Origin: Jaapia argillacea MUCL 33604
Lineage: Eukaryota; Basidiomycota; Agaricomycetes; Jaapiales; Jaapiaceae
Assembly (NCBI GenBank): GCA_000697665.1
Contig: KL197726.1
Span: 18,011-82,010, forward strand
Direction: 5' to 3'
Length of the DNA stretch: 64,000 bases
A model generated the notes under the pieces. The model searched no databases, was not told the DNA's origin, and saw nothing but the letters and a program-made list of their open reading frames with translations. This document shows positions 47,570-59,071 of this stretch, piece by piece. Position 1 is the first letter of the stretch. Each line of letters starts with the position of its first letter. The position numbers and the translations under genes are program-made.

Positions 47570-48566
47570 ACTTATATGAGCACGCCATAGCACACCATCG
47601 TTGCACAATCGACAACTCAAGGCAGAGTGCAATCGTTTTGAAACTTTTGCTCTTGACCGTCATCCTCCACCATCGTCGTCGCTCCTCCCTGTTCTTGTCG
47701 ATTTTTGTTGTGTCCCATTCGACCCGCAGATGGTTTATAGTCGACATGCCATATCCTCGGATACATCATTCCAACAACCCACCAAGAATCACAAGGCCAC
47801 CCATCAATCACAAAAGACGACCAAGAATCACTTCAGCATCTCAATGCCCTTTCTCAAGACCTCGAACGCCGTACTCCTCGTCCTGGTTCCTCAATTCCAC
47901 TGCTTCAATGCCCACTTGTCGCCAACATCTGTAGCTGTCATTCTTGACGTCTTCCCTTGCTGTCTGCCGACGGATCTCCCCTCCTGACCCTCGCCTCATG
48001 TTGCTGCTCGTCTATTCCCTGCTATTACTCTTCGGCCGGACCTCATCCTCTCCGTTGACAACCCCAAATCTGCCCCACAGATCTCATCCCACACGAACCG
48101 AACACGTCCACAATCCCCGTCTCCTGCTTTACCTACCTGTCTCTTCCCGGCACACTCTTCCTATCTTCACCCACTCGCATCGTCCAACAGGGTCGCACTC
48201 TTCTCCAATTACATCCCTGCCTTTCAACGGAAGCGCCACCTTTTCAATCTCCGCCTTATCCCCGAAATCCGAATAAGCATTCGCCGTGTCTCATCCAACC
48301 TCACTTTCCCATCCTCGTGTATAACCGATCCGCTCGGAACTCCACTCGTCCTCTCAAATTACCCTCTTATGTCGTATTCATTCTCTGCGGCCTCTCCCTT
48401 GGTTAGCGGACCCTGCACACACAACTCGCTTTTTGTCTTTTTACGGCCTATATTTGCTCCTTTGCTATTCGGAATTCATTTGGGGTTGTAAAGTCTAGCT
48501 GCGTTTCCATTGGTCAGGGGTCCATCTCTCGTGATTCGAGTACGTCTATTGTACGCCTGCGATTTC

Positions 48567-48574
48567 TATAAAAT
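48567..48574 (+). promoter_or_regulatory. TATA box of EgtB-like gene
   Basis: TATAAAAT 63 bp before the start codon at 48637. Confidence 0.55.
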
Positions 48575-48636
48575 GCCATCGTTTTCTCCCCATAATCTAT
48601 CCCCCTACCTCCAACTTTGAGATCTACACTGCAACA

Positions 48637-51040
48637 ATGAGTTCCGCGTCTCACTCTCCATCCTCATCCTCCCTCAGTCTCTCCTCCTCGCCGTCCCCCT
48701 CTTCCTCCTCCCTTTCTCTCTCTACCACCTCAAGCCCAACTTACACTCTCCTCCCCTCCTCTGCCTTTGCGAATGAAGCCATTTTGAAACAACTCACCGC
48801 GAAAGTCGAAAAGGGTGCCGGTGACTTGTTCTTACTTTGCCTTGGTGCGGAGAAGGAATGGATCAAGGAGGCCATCGCAGAGATGGGTGAGGCTGTTCTC
48901 GGCGACCAAACCGCTTTTGTCGTCGATGGCAGGTGGACCAAACTATCCGCCGATGTTCATGGTGAGTGATCGGGCGCCCATAGTATTGCCCCATTCTTAA
49001 TGCGCCCCACAGGCAACAAAGCACCCTACTACGCGCTCGACCCATCTGCATGCTATAGCCCCAAACCTGACTCTTCCATCGAAATCGAACTCGAATTCGA
49101 AGAATCAGAGTCAAAGGTACGATCAATCCTCCTCATCAATCTCCCTCACCTAACCCATCTACCAGCTCGCCCATCCCACCCTCCTCAATCTCTTTGCTGA
49201 AGCACGTCTCCGTTCCATCCTCCACCTCTCATCTCCCTCTTCATCCGCCGTCTACCTCCTCGAACGACCCGTCGTCGCCTTTCCCCCTCTCACCCCAGTC
49301 CACGGAACTCCCTATGGAACCCCCTCACCTCAAGACTGGCACGATTTATGGGCCGCTTGGGATGCCATCACCTTGGGCATGATACCGAGTAGCATGCTCC
49401 ATCAGAAACCCATTGATTTGAGGCATAAATGTTTGTTTTATATCGGGCATATTCCTACGTGAGTCCTTCCCGGGCGTTTGAGGGAAAGAGCTGATTAGGG
49501 TGCAGGTTCTTGGACATGTTATTGTCAAAGACGTTGAATGAACCCCACACTGAGCCCGCTTACTTTACAAAGATCTTCGAGGTTCGTCCTTTTCCTCCTT
49601 CGATTTGCCTTGACGCTGAATTTTTTAACAGCGAGGCATCGACCCACACGTCGACGATCCCGATCATTGCCATGTACGAGCCTTACCCTCATTTACAGCG
49701 GTTCACTCAACTGACTGGTCATTCCGCAGAACCACTCCGAGGTCCCAGAAAAGGACGAAGACTGGCCAAGCCTCGCCACCATCCTCGAATATCGCGATCG
49801 CGTTCGAGCTCGACTCTTGCGCCTCTTTGACGATATCAACACTGGCAAGCGACAGATCAATCGGAGAATTGCAAGGACCATCGTGTTGACTTTGGAACAT
49901 GAAGCCTTCCATGTCGAGGTACGTCGATGCCTCAACGGTCGCTAGATCCCCCGCTAAAAATTCAATCAGACTTTGCTCTACATGTTGATCCAACGCGCTG
50001 GAACGGGTACCATTCCTCCACCCACTGTGACTCCTCCTTGGTCCGCCCTCGCTCGCCAATGGAGCCGCACTGAACCTCCCTCCACACCAACCGTCACCCT
50101 CGGCCCTACAACCATCACCCTCGGCCACGAAGATTCAGAACTAGACGACCTAGAACCCGCCTTTATCGACAAGATCGACGGTCATGAATTCGGCTGGGAC
50201 AATGAGAGTCCGGCTCGTCAGTTCCCAGTCGGCAAGTTCAAGATCGATTGGAGACCCGTCACGAACAAGGAGTTTTACGCCTTTTGGAAAGGTGCCAAGT
50301 CGAGCGGTGTGCATATGCCGGCGAGTTGGATCGCAGAGGCAGGCAGCATCAAGGTATGATCAATGTATCACCTCATCCCCAAATACTCATCGACCCTCCA
50401 GGTTCGAACTCTCTATGGACCCGTTGATTTCGAGACTGCCGAGCACTGGCCTGTTTTGACTTCCTACGATAACCTTTTGGCGTATGCCAAGCACAAAGGA
50501 GGACGAATCCCCACCGAGGTCGAGCTTCGTTGGTTCCTTGATACCTTCGAGGTCGGTCACCAGGGAGGCGCCAACGTCGGCTTCAGAAATTGGCATTCTA
50601 CACCGTGAGTTCTCCGCTCGCCTTGCACCGATCATCCCTTTATCGTATTTTAGTGCAACGACTGGCACCGCGCAAGATGGCGGCCGTGGTTCGAATGGAG
50701 GTGTGTGGGAGTGGACCTCCACTCTCTTCGATGGGCATGACGGCCTTGCACCCACAAGTCTCTTCCCTGGGTAGGTGATAATATCTGCCTGAGAGAACCT
50801 GCTCATCAATTCCGGAACAATATCTAGATATTCCACCGACTTTTTCGATACCAAACACCACATCGCTGTGAGTCAATTAGGTTCAACCCCGACTATCCTT
50901 TGCTGATATCCCTTTGCTTATAGCTCGGTGCATCGTATGCCACTCTGCCTCGTCAGGCAAGCCGTCGAACCATCCGCAATTTCTACCAACACAATTATCC
51001 CTATCCTTGGGTCGGAGCTCGTGTTGCTTATGATATTTGA
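48637..51040 (+). CDS. EgtB/Egt1-like DinB-FGE protein without methyltransferase
   Basis: Model join(48637..48961, 49013..49116, 49166..49458, 49506..49581, 49632..49673, 49730..49918, 49970..50353, 50402..50604, 50654..50770, 50828..50867, 50924..51040), 629 aa, all phases agree. After a Ser-rich start (about 45 residues) come a short alpha/beta segment, a DinB-like domain (DWHDLWAAWDAIT, FYIGHIPTFLD, LEHEAFHVETLLYML) and an FGE-sulfatase/C-type lectin-like domain ending LGASYATLPRQASRR..NYPYPWVGARVAYDI. GHIP plus HEAFH supplies the three iron ligands known for EgtB (one His plus HxxxH). EgtB/Egt1 make the C-S bond of ergothioneine (hercynine plus cysteine or gamma-Glu-Cys, O2). Fungal Egt1 normally begins with a SAM methyltransferase of about 350 residues; none is present here, so this is either a separate sulfoxide synthase or a paralogue with another substrate. 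Confidence 0.88.
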
Positions 51041-51094
51041 TACCCCTTGCTCGACGTGTGTATGTTATAAACAAAGTATGATGTATTCATATAC

Positions 51095-54000
51095 CTAGAC
51101 GAGACAACCTCCAAATAATGACTGTAACTCGTCTGCAACCTTGGCGTCGTTCTCGTCAAAGCCTTCAGAGGCGAAGGACCCACCCGTTGTTACATCGTCA
51201 AGATTGCCACTCAGCCCACCTTCATTAAGGCAGGAACCAAGATCCTCGCCGACCAAAGGTTTCATAGATTCCCAAAACTCCGTAAAATCAAGGTCGGTCA
51301 TCTCCAAAGGGACTTCGGTGGTGAGTAAGCTCAAGTCGTTATTACCACTCGATGGTGTAGGTTCTTGGAGCGATGCGGATGCCGCGGCAGATAAGGCGGC
51401 TTGGATTTGTTCGAAGCAAATGTCGATGTCTGGGGGCGTTCCCGTTGCGGGCAAGTCCATCTCATCTGTTTGGGAATCCTGAGCACCATATGTCGCTAGG
51501 GACATCTCCACTTCCTCGGCGTCTTCCATACCCGAAGTGTTCTCGTCTTGGGGAGTGAGAATAGGGCTCGAAGGTGGGAGGGGAGATGATGGAGGGAGGC
51601 CAAGGGACCAATGGAAAGGGCCTCTTGTAGGTGTGTGACAACGAGAATGTGACGTGGTCGTTTCAGAGAATTCCACATCGCTGCTTGCAACTGGCAATGA
51701 ACTGATCGGTGGTTCAATATCCTCATGGGACTTCACCTCTCCAGTTTGCTCCATCAAGCCCATTCCAGAGATGACGGATCGTATGGGGGAAATCTTTGAC
51801 ACTTTAACCAACGGCGATTCAGGTATGGCCCAGTTATGTGGACCTCTACCTTTGGGCGTAGGAGTGAAAAGGGGGGAACAAGCCGTCGACCACGGGGACC
51901 CGCGGATCCCTTCATCGGAGAAGTTCCTCCGCTTGCGGGTCGGGGTCTTGGGCGGTATGAGGGGGCTGGTTCTATAAGGTCTCGAGACCTTGCGGATGGG
52001 GCTTGATGGAGGGGAGGAGGTGAATGGATACGACACTTCTGATGGGATGATAGGTAGATGAAGTGATGAGGATGCCAGATTAGCATCGCTATCTTGAGGC
52101 ACAAGCGCTGCTCGAGATGGCGAGCTATCTGCCTGCATCTCGTGGGATGCTTGAGCATGATGTGCGGTAACTGCCACGAAGCTCCTGCGCGTTGAATCAT
52201 TGCACGACTTCCTCGATCTCCGCCTTTTGGTGGAGCGCTTCCACTTTGGACTTGTGGCTTGTTGTGAAGAGTCGGCGTCAGAGGACTGAGCAAGGCGTGG
52301 CAATGTGGCAGTAGTTGTGCGCGCCCATTCAGGAATGGTGTAGGGCTGACGAGTCTCCGACAGTGAACGTGTCTCAGTAGCAGGAGGGCCCCTGACAGGG
52401 TCCGATTGGACGAAGAAACGTTCATACGAACTAACTCCATTCTCATCCGAGTGAGTGACACGACTTCTTCCAATGCTGATGGTTCGTCTATGAACTTGAT
52501 TAGGAGCGTTTCCGCGGTCATTCAAATACTCGCTGAGGGTGCGTTTCCTCCCCATGGAGGGAGCTGGAGATGTGTCACCGGCAGTGAGCCTATGAACCTC
52601 GCCACTACTGCGGCGAGGTTGGGTCTGTTGTGGGGAAGGTGAACGGGGTGTGGTTTTCTCATCGGTCCTCCGTCGGAATGCAGTCGGATTGACATTCTCC
52701 TTGTCGAGAAAGACAATTTCATCATCTTCACTAGATGGCGATGTAGTCACTGGGGTAGGATGGTGTGAGGATGTCGAGGGTTGCTGGGGAAAGTGTGAGC
52801 CTTGATGTAGAAGGGAGGATAGGCCAGGGTGCGAGAGGAGCTGATGAACTAGACCTGCGAGTTGTGGATTTGGGCTGCTGGAGGGTGGTGCGGTGACACC
52901 TTGAGACGAGTCGATCGCGGATAGTACTGAGAGTAAGGCAGAATTTGGGCCATGGGGAAGCAGAGAGGAGAGGATGCTTTGCAAAGCGCTCGATGACAAA
53001 GTTGCACTGTGAAGTAATTCAGCTGCTCCATGGGGCTCAGGCCTCCCTGATTTGGACGAAATGAGATTGAACCGTTCTTCTGGAGGAAGAACCTCCCGAG
53101 GTGCAATGCCCGAGGAGCTCGCCTCGCCAACAGCGGTGTTATGACCAGAGATATTATCGCGGGTAAGGGGTGTGTTGATGAAGGGAGGTGGAAGATCGTG
53201 TCCCGAGCTTCGAATACTCTGCTCTCTTCCAGTAGGTCTCAAGGAGGAAGTTTTGACTTTTGGACGTCCGCGACGCTTCGGGGGACCAATATATATGGTT
53301 GGGAGGTCGCTTGCGCTGGCGTATCGAGAAGTTGACGGGATCGTAGGCTCGCTGTGTGTGGCTACCGATTTCCCCTTGACATCAAGTGCAGGGTACCCCT
53401 CAGGACGGTCGGAAGATGGTGAAGATTCGTCAAACCATGTCAACGAGTGGTCCCGATCCCGCGTCGAGCCTGGAGCAGCATCCGGTGGTATGACTTGAGG
53501 TGCCTTCGGGGCGAAACTAGAAGATCCTCCTGGGACCCTACTGGGTATCCGCGCGCCACTATGCGAGGGTTTCCGATGGTGGATCTGAATTCAGCGGAGC
53601 CATGATTAGATTGTGGATGAATTTACTAGGACAAATGAAGTGATTATACGAACTCACCTCACGAAGGGCAAATATAACTTGTAGGGCCCCCTTCCCATTG
53701 CCGCCCGCGATGATCGTTCCATTCACGTCCACCGAGTCGTCTTCTTCACATCGCATGATATCTGACATCAAGCCCATGCCCACTGCGACACCTTGGTTGG
53801 GTTGGCCATGAGAGGATGATCCTGCTTGGTGAGGGTGAGACAATGCGGGCCCCGAGCATGTTTCAAGCGGATCAAGTATGTAAACTGAGTAGTCCCGAGT
53901 CGAGTCAAGTAATAATTCTGGGCTGGGCAAGAGGAGTGTTACGGGGCATGTAGCAGCGAAATAAACACGGTTCACCTAGATCGGCATATCGCATTTAAGC

Positions 54001-54233
54001 AAGTCCTCAAAGACGCTGTTGCATATTCCATCCGAGTTATATGTTGCCCAGTCTCAATTTGAGAGGAGGAACTCGACGGTGAAAATGGGTGGATGGGTAT
54101 TTTGTTGTGAGACCTTGCGAGGATGTATTGCGGAGCGCTGTTGATGGTGTAAAGCACCCGTACTAGAGGCGATCGGTTAAGCGATCCCATGGAACTGGGT
54201 AGATAACTTACAGGGCACTCGGCTCGATGTCAT
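51095..54233 (-). CDS. Ams2/Spt21-like transcriptional regulator
   Basis: Model complement(join(51095..53584, 53658..53922, 53976..54162, 54212..54233)), 987 aa. The first exon is only 22 nt (MTSSRVP) and joins to LRVLYTINSAPQYILARS. A start at 54190 inside the proposed first intron is the alternative, but GTAAGT/CTAG borders and phase favour splicing. The N-terminal 150 residues carry the Ams2/Spt21 pattern: RVLYTINSAPQYILAR, LRTCLNAICRSSPEL, RDYSVYILDPLE. The rest is disordered Ser/Pro-rich, with an AT-hook (KRRGRPKV, about residue 261-268) and a KEN box (about 453-455). I see no GATA zinc finger, so it is more like Spt21 than fission-yeast Ams2. Those proteins activate histone genes in S phase. 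Confidence 0.8.
52694..52702 (-). other. KEN-box codons in the Spt21-like protein
   Basis: The encoded stretch FLDKENVNPT contains KEN followed by a Pro three residues later, the usual form of an APC/C-Cdh1 degron. Confidence 0.5.
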
Positions 54234-54527
54234 TGTTGTCGTCGCGTGCGGTGTCGGGGAGCGCGTCCGGGGTCAACGCGGCGGTCAACGACAAACGCGC
54301 TGGGAGTCACGGTGTCACAGTGTTACTGTACGCGTCGCGTATTGAGCAAGCTAGCTCGGGTCAAGGCTGTCGACGTCCAGCTCGAGTCCGTGTCCCTCAT
54401 GCTACTTCGACGTTAAATGCGAGGAAAGAATCGGTAGCCTATGCGACTCTGAATTAACAATCATAAGTGCTTTACAAATATAAGTCCATCCACCGGGCAG
54501 GGAATATCATTACAATGAGTCTATGTT

Positions 54528-56253
54528 CTAATCGTCCGTCTCGTGTGCCAGGATTAGTCGCTCGTGACAAAGTTTAGCAACCGCAGCGCCATCGATAGGT
54601 ATCGCATTCCCTTGGAATCCCTCAGGATAAGCAACTTGAGGTGTTCCCGGTCGTGTGAACACCCTGCGACGATCAAGATTATTGAAAGGAAAACGGAGGC
54701 AAAGAGGAAGGAACTGACCTATTACCCCAGAATCCGTAATGCACCATGCCAAGAGCTCGGGTCGTCCACTCGTAATCCTGGGCAAAGCCACCTGGGAAGA
54801 AAAATTCCATCACTGTTGATCGAGGCGTTGGCTTCATCCAGACAAGAGATGTCAGGCCGTTGCCATGTACACCCATCAGAATCTGAACGAGAAGATAAAT
54901 CAGTTGTGTGATTCGAACAAGTAAAAGAGTGCACTCACTGTAGTACGCCCAGCCAACTGCAGCTGTTCGACACGCGACAGCTTGTCCATGCTCACGACAT
55001 TCACCTCGTAGCCGTAGTCCTCCCTCAACTGATACAACTCTCGAACGAGTCGATCGTGATCCTCAGGGATGAGCATACGTCTGCCCCAATCCTGCCTCGA
55101 AACGTAGGTGATAACGGGATTCGTACTGATATCCAAATGCACCATGTCCCGAAGTCCCGAATACTCCATGACGCTGTTTCTGATAGTACTCCACCAGTTT
55201 GGGCTTCCGGGAAGTGCAAAGGGCACAGAAGCAGTACGTTGAGTACGTTGGTAGTTATATGCGGGCATCGCAGCTGATCTATCAGCAAATACAACACGGT
55301 CAAAGACAAAGGGTCGACCCATGGCGGAGCGTTCGTCCCAATCGGTGGAGTACTCCATGCTAATAGATGGGAAGGCGCTGCGCACGAGCCATTGGTTCAT
55401 CCGAGCATAGTCACGCCAGTGCTCGGCATCTACATGGGTGAACAACATGCGTCGGGGAGGGGGCAAAGAGGTGTTGCCATTGGGAGGAATGGATGGGTCG
55501 AGGGAGGAGTATGTACGCCAAAGGCCGAAAAAAAGCTCAGCCGACCAATGATAGTAATGCATGATGCTGTTGAATACTTCAATCAACCGTGCCCCCGAGA
55601 GATGTGGGAAAACTTACAACTGAGGTGGATCATTCACCAACCACTGCGCCAGCAACGAGGGTGAGGAGGACAGCAACATAGCGTAGCAAAATGGGGGCGC
55701 ACCGAGACTCCATCCACGCAACTTGGAGTTGTACCAAAAAGTTCCTTCGCTTGCTTTGTGGACACAATCCGCATCTCCTTTTCTGTTGGTAGACGACTGG
55801 CGGTTTCAACTGGATCATTGTCAATGGGCTTGGAAGTGGAAGTGATGAGTGATGGTTTGGGAATGGATTGAGGATCGTCGGAGACGATGTAGACAGTGCC
55901 ATTCAAGATGTATAGGCGGTCCAGGATAGTCCAGCCTGCACCATGACTTCAGTTAGTTGGAGATGGAGTAGAAGAAACGCTCTGGGCGGACCTGGGACAT
56001 GGGCGATAACCTTTGTCTGAGGAAGGGTTACCATTGGCGACGAGGGATAAGATGCGCATGAGCCTCGATTTTCCGACGCTGTTGCGGGCTCGTGGCCAGG
56101 TGGTGCGGCAAAGTACTGATCATAGTCGTCGTTCCAGCTGGATGGTGGTTTATACTGACCCGGGTTCAGGTTTGTTTTCGAGAGCACGACAAGAAAGATA
56201 AGCAATAGACTAGTGAGAAACAGTTCACGCCTCGTTGGCGTCACCGAAGACAT
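54528..56253 (-). CDS. GT61-family glycosyltransferase (EOGT-like)
   Basis: Model complement(join(54528..54663, 54719..54882, 54939..55566, 55618..55643, 55703..55935, 55992..56253)), 482 aa; includes a 26-nt exon (WLVNDPPQ). The N-terminus has a type II membrane anchor (RRELFLTSLLLIFLVVLS), placing the enzyme in the Golgi/ER lumen. GT61 marks: YHYYHWSAELFFGLWRTYSSLD, FDRVVFADR, ITYVSRQDWGRRML, LREDYGYEVNVVSMDKLS, and GVHGNGLTSLVWMKPTP before VMEFFFPGG, then a C-terminal AYPEGFQGNAIPID. GT61 enzymes transfer xylose or N-acetylglucosamine to glycans or proteins; the donor sugar cannot be told here. The acceptor of exon 4 (CAACAG) was chosen because it alone keeps frame. Confidence 0.88.
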
Positions 56254-57274
56254 TGATGCAGCTTCCGCGCAATGAATGCTAAAGGGGTCCTTGGCCTACC
56301 GTAGTGGCTGACGAAATGTGAAATAACATGCAAAATGTAGTGTGCGGACGATATAACTTTTTTTCCACGATATGCTTTAGAACCAAGTAAAACCAAACAA
56401 GATTATTTCGCACCTGGCTGCATGGGTGATGTGCCTGTTCTGTTCTCAAAACCCGCTTTCCCTCTTGACGAGCTCTCTTCTCCAGACACTTGCTAGCAGG
56501 CATCTCGGTGAAATCAGGCAATCTGTCTTTTCGTTACATTCGACCCACCCAACGAAAACCAGAGATTTGACACCGAATTTCATTTGTGAGTCTTATTGCT
56601 CCATATGACCCCATTCCTGTTCCCTGTCCTCACTATGGGTCCCTGAGCTATCTCCAGTTATGGTGGGTGAGTTCTCTCCAAAATAACCCTTGCTAGCTTG
56701 CATATAGGGGCTGCTGGGCTCAAGTTTTTGAAGTTGGGGTTGGGTTGGCATTCTCACTGTGGTGAGTGCCCTGCTTCATTCTTGTCTCACCTCTTCATCT
56801 GCCCAACCATCACACCTCTCCCCCTATGAACCTAACCTATTCATCATGTGAAGGGAGCTCTGGCTGTGTCTCAGGGCCCACTACTAGTTGGGAATTCCAG
56901 TTTGTCCTGGTTTCTGTCCTCAGCCATACCTGTATTGTAGTACTTATTCTACCATGTATAGTAGCCCTTTGTTGTAGTATGCTACAGTATTTTCAGTAAG
57001 ATGAAGTTGTTCTGGACAATACAAGGCTTCCTAGATCTGGGGAATTTATCAGCATTTTTGAATGATTTTCCCATGGAATTTGGAGCTAAAATGGTGCTCT
57101 CCACAACTTAGGTTGCACAGTTTTTGTCCCCAAAAACCCAAGGAAAAGTAAAGGAAAAGGCTGAAATGTGGCCTGTTACCATGGCAACAGTGACTTTTAT
57201 TTGCCTTTTCATTGCCCTTGGTCAAAGAGAAAATCCAGTTGTGCCTGTTGTGTTGATTCAAGACACCCACAGAA

Positions 57275-57430
57275 GTACTGTACTGATACGACCAAAGCGG
57301 CACGATTTTGGCATTTTTCCGACTTTCTGGGAGCTCAGAAAATCGGAAAAATCGAGAAAATATTATTGCGAATACGGGCGGAAAATGGCTGTGACGTGTG
57401 ACTGCCGCTTTGGTCGTATCAGTACAGTAC
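57275..57430. mobile_element. 156-bp MITE with 28-bp perfect inverted ends
   Basis: The ends (57275-57302 and 57403-57430) are exact reverse complements of each other, containing GATACGACCAAAGCGGCA and TGCCGCTTTGGTCGTATC. A TA lies on each side of CTGATACG..CGTATCAG, which would fit a Tc1/mariner-type insertion, but the palindromic flank makes the exact edge unclear. No coding capacity. It is rich in CpG, unlike everything around it. Confidence 0.8.
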
Positions 57431-57649
57431 CTTCATTATTCAACATCCCTTCTCCTCAATTTAATTTAATTCTTTTCCAAGCTGACTGAGGGAATACTAC
57501 ACCTAACATATTTAGTGATGTTGAGGGTCCAGCTTGGCTCAATACCTGGGGCTTAGGCTTGGCCTAACCAGGCTCAGGCTCAAGCCCCAGCTTGTGTACA
57601 AGAATAATGAGAAAACATCTACAAATACTTTTGTGAATTCCTCAGTGCA

Positions 57650-58113
57650 GCAGGGGTGAGAAGGTGGAAGAGGTGGTAGAGGCTCTAAAAAGCAAGGGAG
57701 GTGGTGGAATCAATGGAACAGCATTGGCATTGGGTCTCCTCACTCTGAAACATGGCCTGGAGCTTTGCCAAATTGAGATCAGAGAGTAGAAGAAGGGAGG
57801 AGACAAAGGTGTTGTATTCTGCAGGCAGGGCACAAATGAGGGCCATAGAATGGAGTTCAGTGTTGAGTTTTTCAATGGTGTAGTCTGAAGGGCACAGGGC
57901 TTTGAGATCCTGCATCCCCTTGTCCACTTGAGCCATGAGAGAGGTGAGGGACTTGTCAGGGAGTTTCCTGATGCTGAGAAAGGAGTTCATAGCATTGAAG
58001 CATGTACCAGGAAACTGCTGAAGGTGTACAGCCTGCGAAGCCTTCCAAAATACAACAGCATCATCCTCCTTCCCCTTCACATGCACCTGTGAAGCACTGG
58101 AATAATCTAGCAC
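57650..58113 (-). mobile_element. Ty1/Copia gag fragment
   Basis: The minus strand encodes part of a Copia Gag (UBN2-type): LHSMALICALPAEYNTFVSSLLLLSDLNLAKLQAMFQSEETQ-like order, with LMAQVDKGMQDLKAL upstream. The fragment has no zinc knuckle or polymerase joined to it and overlaps the first copy of the short repeat at its 5' end. It is a remnant in opposite orientation to the one at 59 kb. Confidence 0.7.
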
Positions 58114-58319
58114 TCAGAAAACCTGAGTCAAGCTGTGTCAGAGATGAAGAACACAAGCCCAACTCTGCAGAGAACAAGTCAACAATTACATAACATGGTG
58201 CAGTTCCAAGCCACGTCCACCATGGACCAATCCTAACCCCAATCTCCAGCCATACCAGAAGGTCCTGAGTTCAATCCCCTGTGGGGACAGATGTGGTTGC
58301 AGTCAATCAGCTCCTAACA
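58088..58319 (+). repeat. SINE-like short repeat, copy 1 (232 bp)
   Basis: Runs TGTGAAGCACTGGAATAATC ... CAATCAGCTCCTAACA. A B-box-like GAGTTCAATCC lies about 50 bp from the right end. TGT..ACA ends would also fit a small LTR. Confidence 0.65.
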
Positions 58320-58775
58320 GCACCTTCTGCCCATCCTTCAAAGCCAACCACAACAACCCAGTCACCTCTTCCTCCTCTGCCTTCCAACCTCTCAACAACT
58401 TCTTCTCATCCCCAGTAGGCTTCCCCTCAACAGTAGGAATGGGACAGGGAAGTGTACCACTGACAAGACCCCACAGCCCTTTAGTTTGAGCAGGGCCTTC
58501 ATATTCTCACTTCTGAGGCCATAATTCAATTCTGAGAGTGCTGGGAAGGTTTGCTTGTACTCAGTCATGAAGAGGGCAACAAATGGGGTATGTGGGGCAA
58601 AGGATGTGATAAAAAAAGCAACAGGAGGGCAGGGGAGAGATAGGTCGAATTTTGAGCGAATTTAGATTGATCCAGATAAGAGTAGATGGTGCAGATAAGA
58701 GCCAGAAAATTGACAGGGAGCTGCAAGACTGTAAAGGTGAGTTTCTGAGGTGATTAGAGGCTGGGGCTCATAACC

Positions 58776-59007
58776 TGTGAAGTGCTGGAATAATCTAGCA
58801 CTTAGAAAACCTGAGTCAAGCTGTGTCAGAGATGATGAACACAAGCCCAACTCTGCAGAGAACAAGTCAACAATTACATAATACTGTGCAGTTCCAAGCC
58901 ACCTCCACTATGGACCAATCCTAACCCCAATCTCCAGCCATACCAGAAGGTTCTGAGTTCTATCCTCTGTGGGGACAGATGTGGTTGCAGTCAATCAGCT
59001 CCCAACA
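58776..59007 (+). repeat. SINE-like short repeat, copy 2 (232 bp)
   Basis: Same length and ends as copy 1 (TGTGAAGTGCTGG ... CAGCTCCCAACA), differing by scattered, mostly C/T or G/A changes. Confidence 0.65.
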
Positions 59008-59071
59008 CTATGACATCTCTGACCTTTATGATCCCCTGACCTGAACATCTAGTTTTAAACTGTTTATTGTC

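Larger units (their letters stand above)
47447..48636. other. divergent promoter region PEX1 / EgtB-like gene
   Basis: A head-to-head intergenic region, pyrimidine-rich on the plus strand. It holds three E-boxes near PEX1 and a TATA box near the other gene. The frame at 47944-48276 is low-complexity and not called. Confidence 0.6.

Noticed and set aside
47944-48276. 110-codon frame with a hydrophobic start near the EgtB-like gene
   Set aside because: Pyrimidine-rich low-complexity DNA gives Leu/Ser/Pro runs; it lies in a divergent promoter region.
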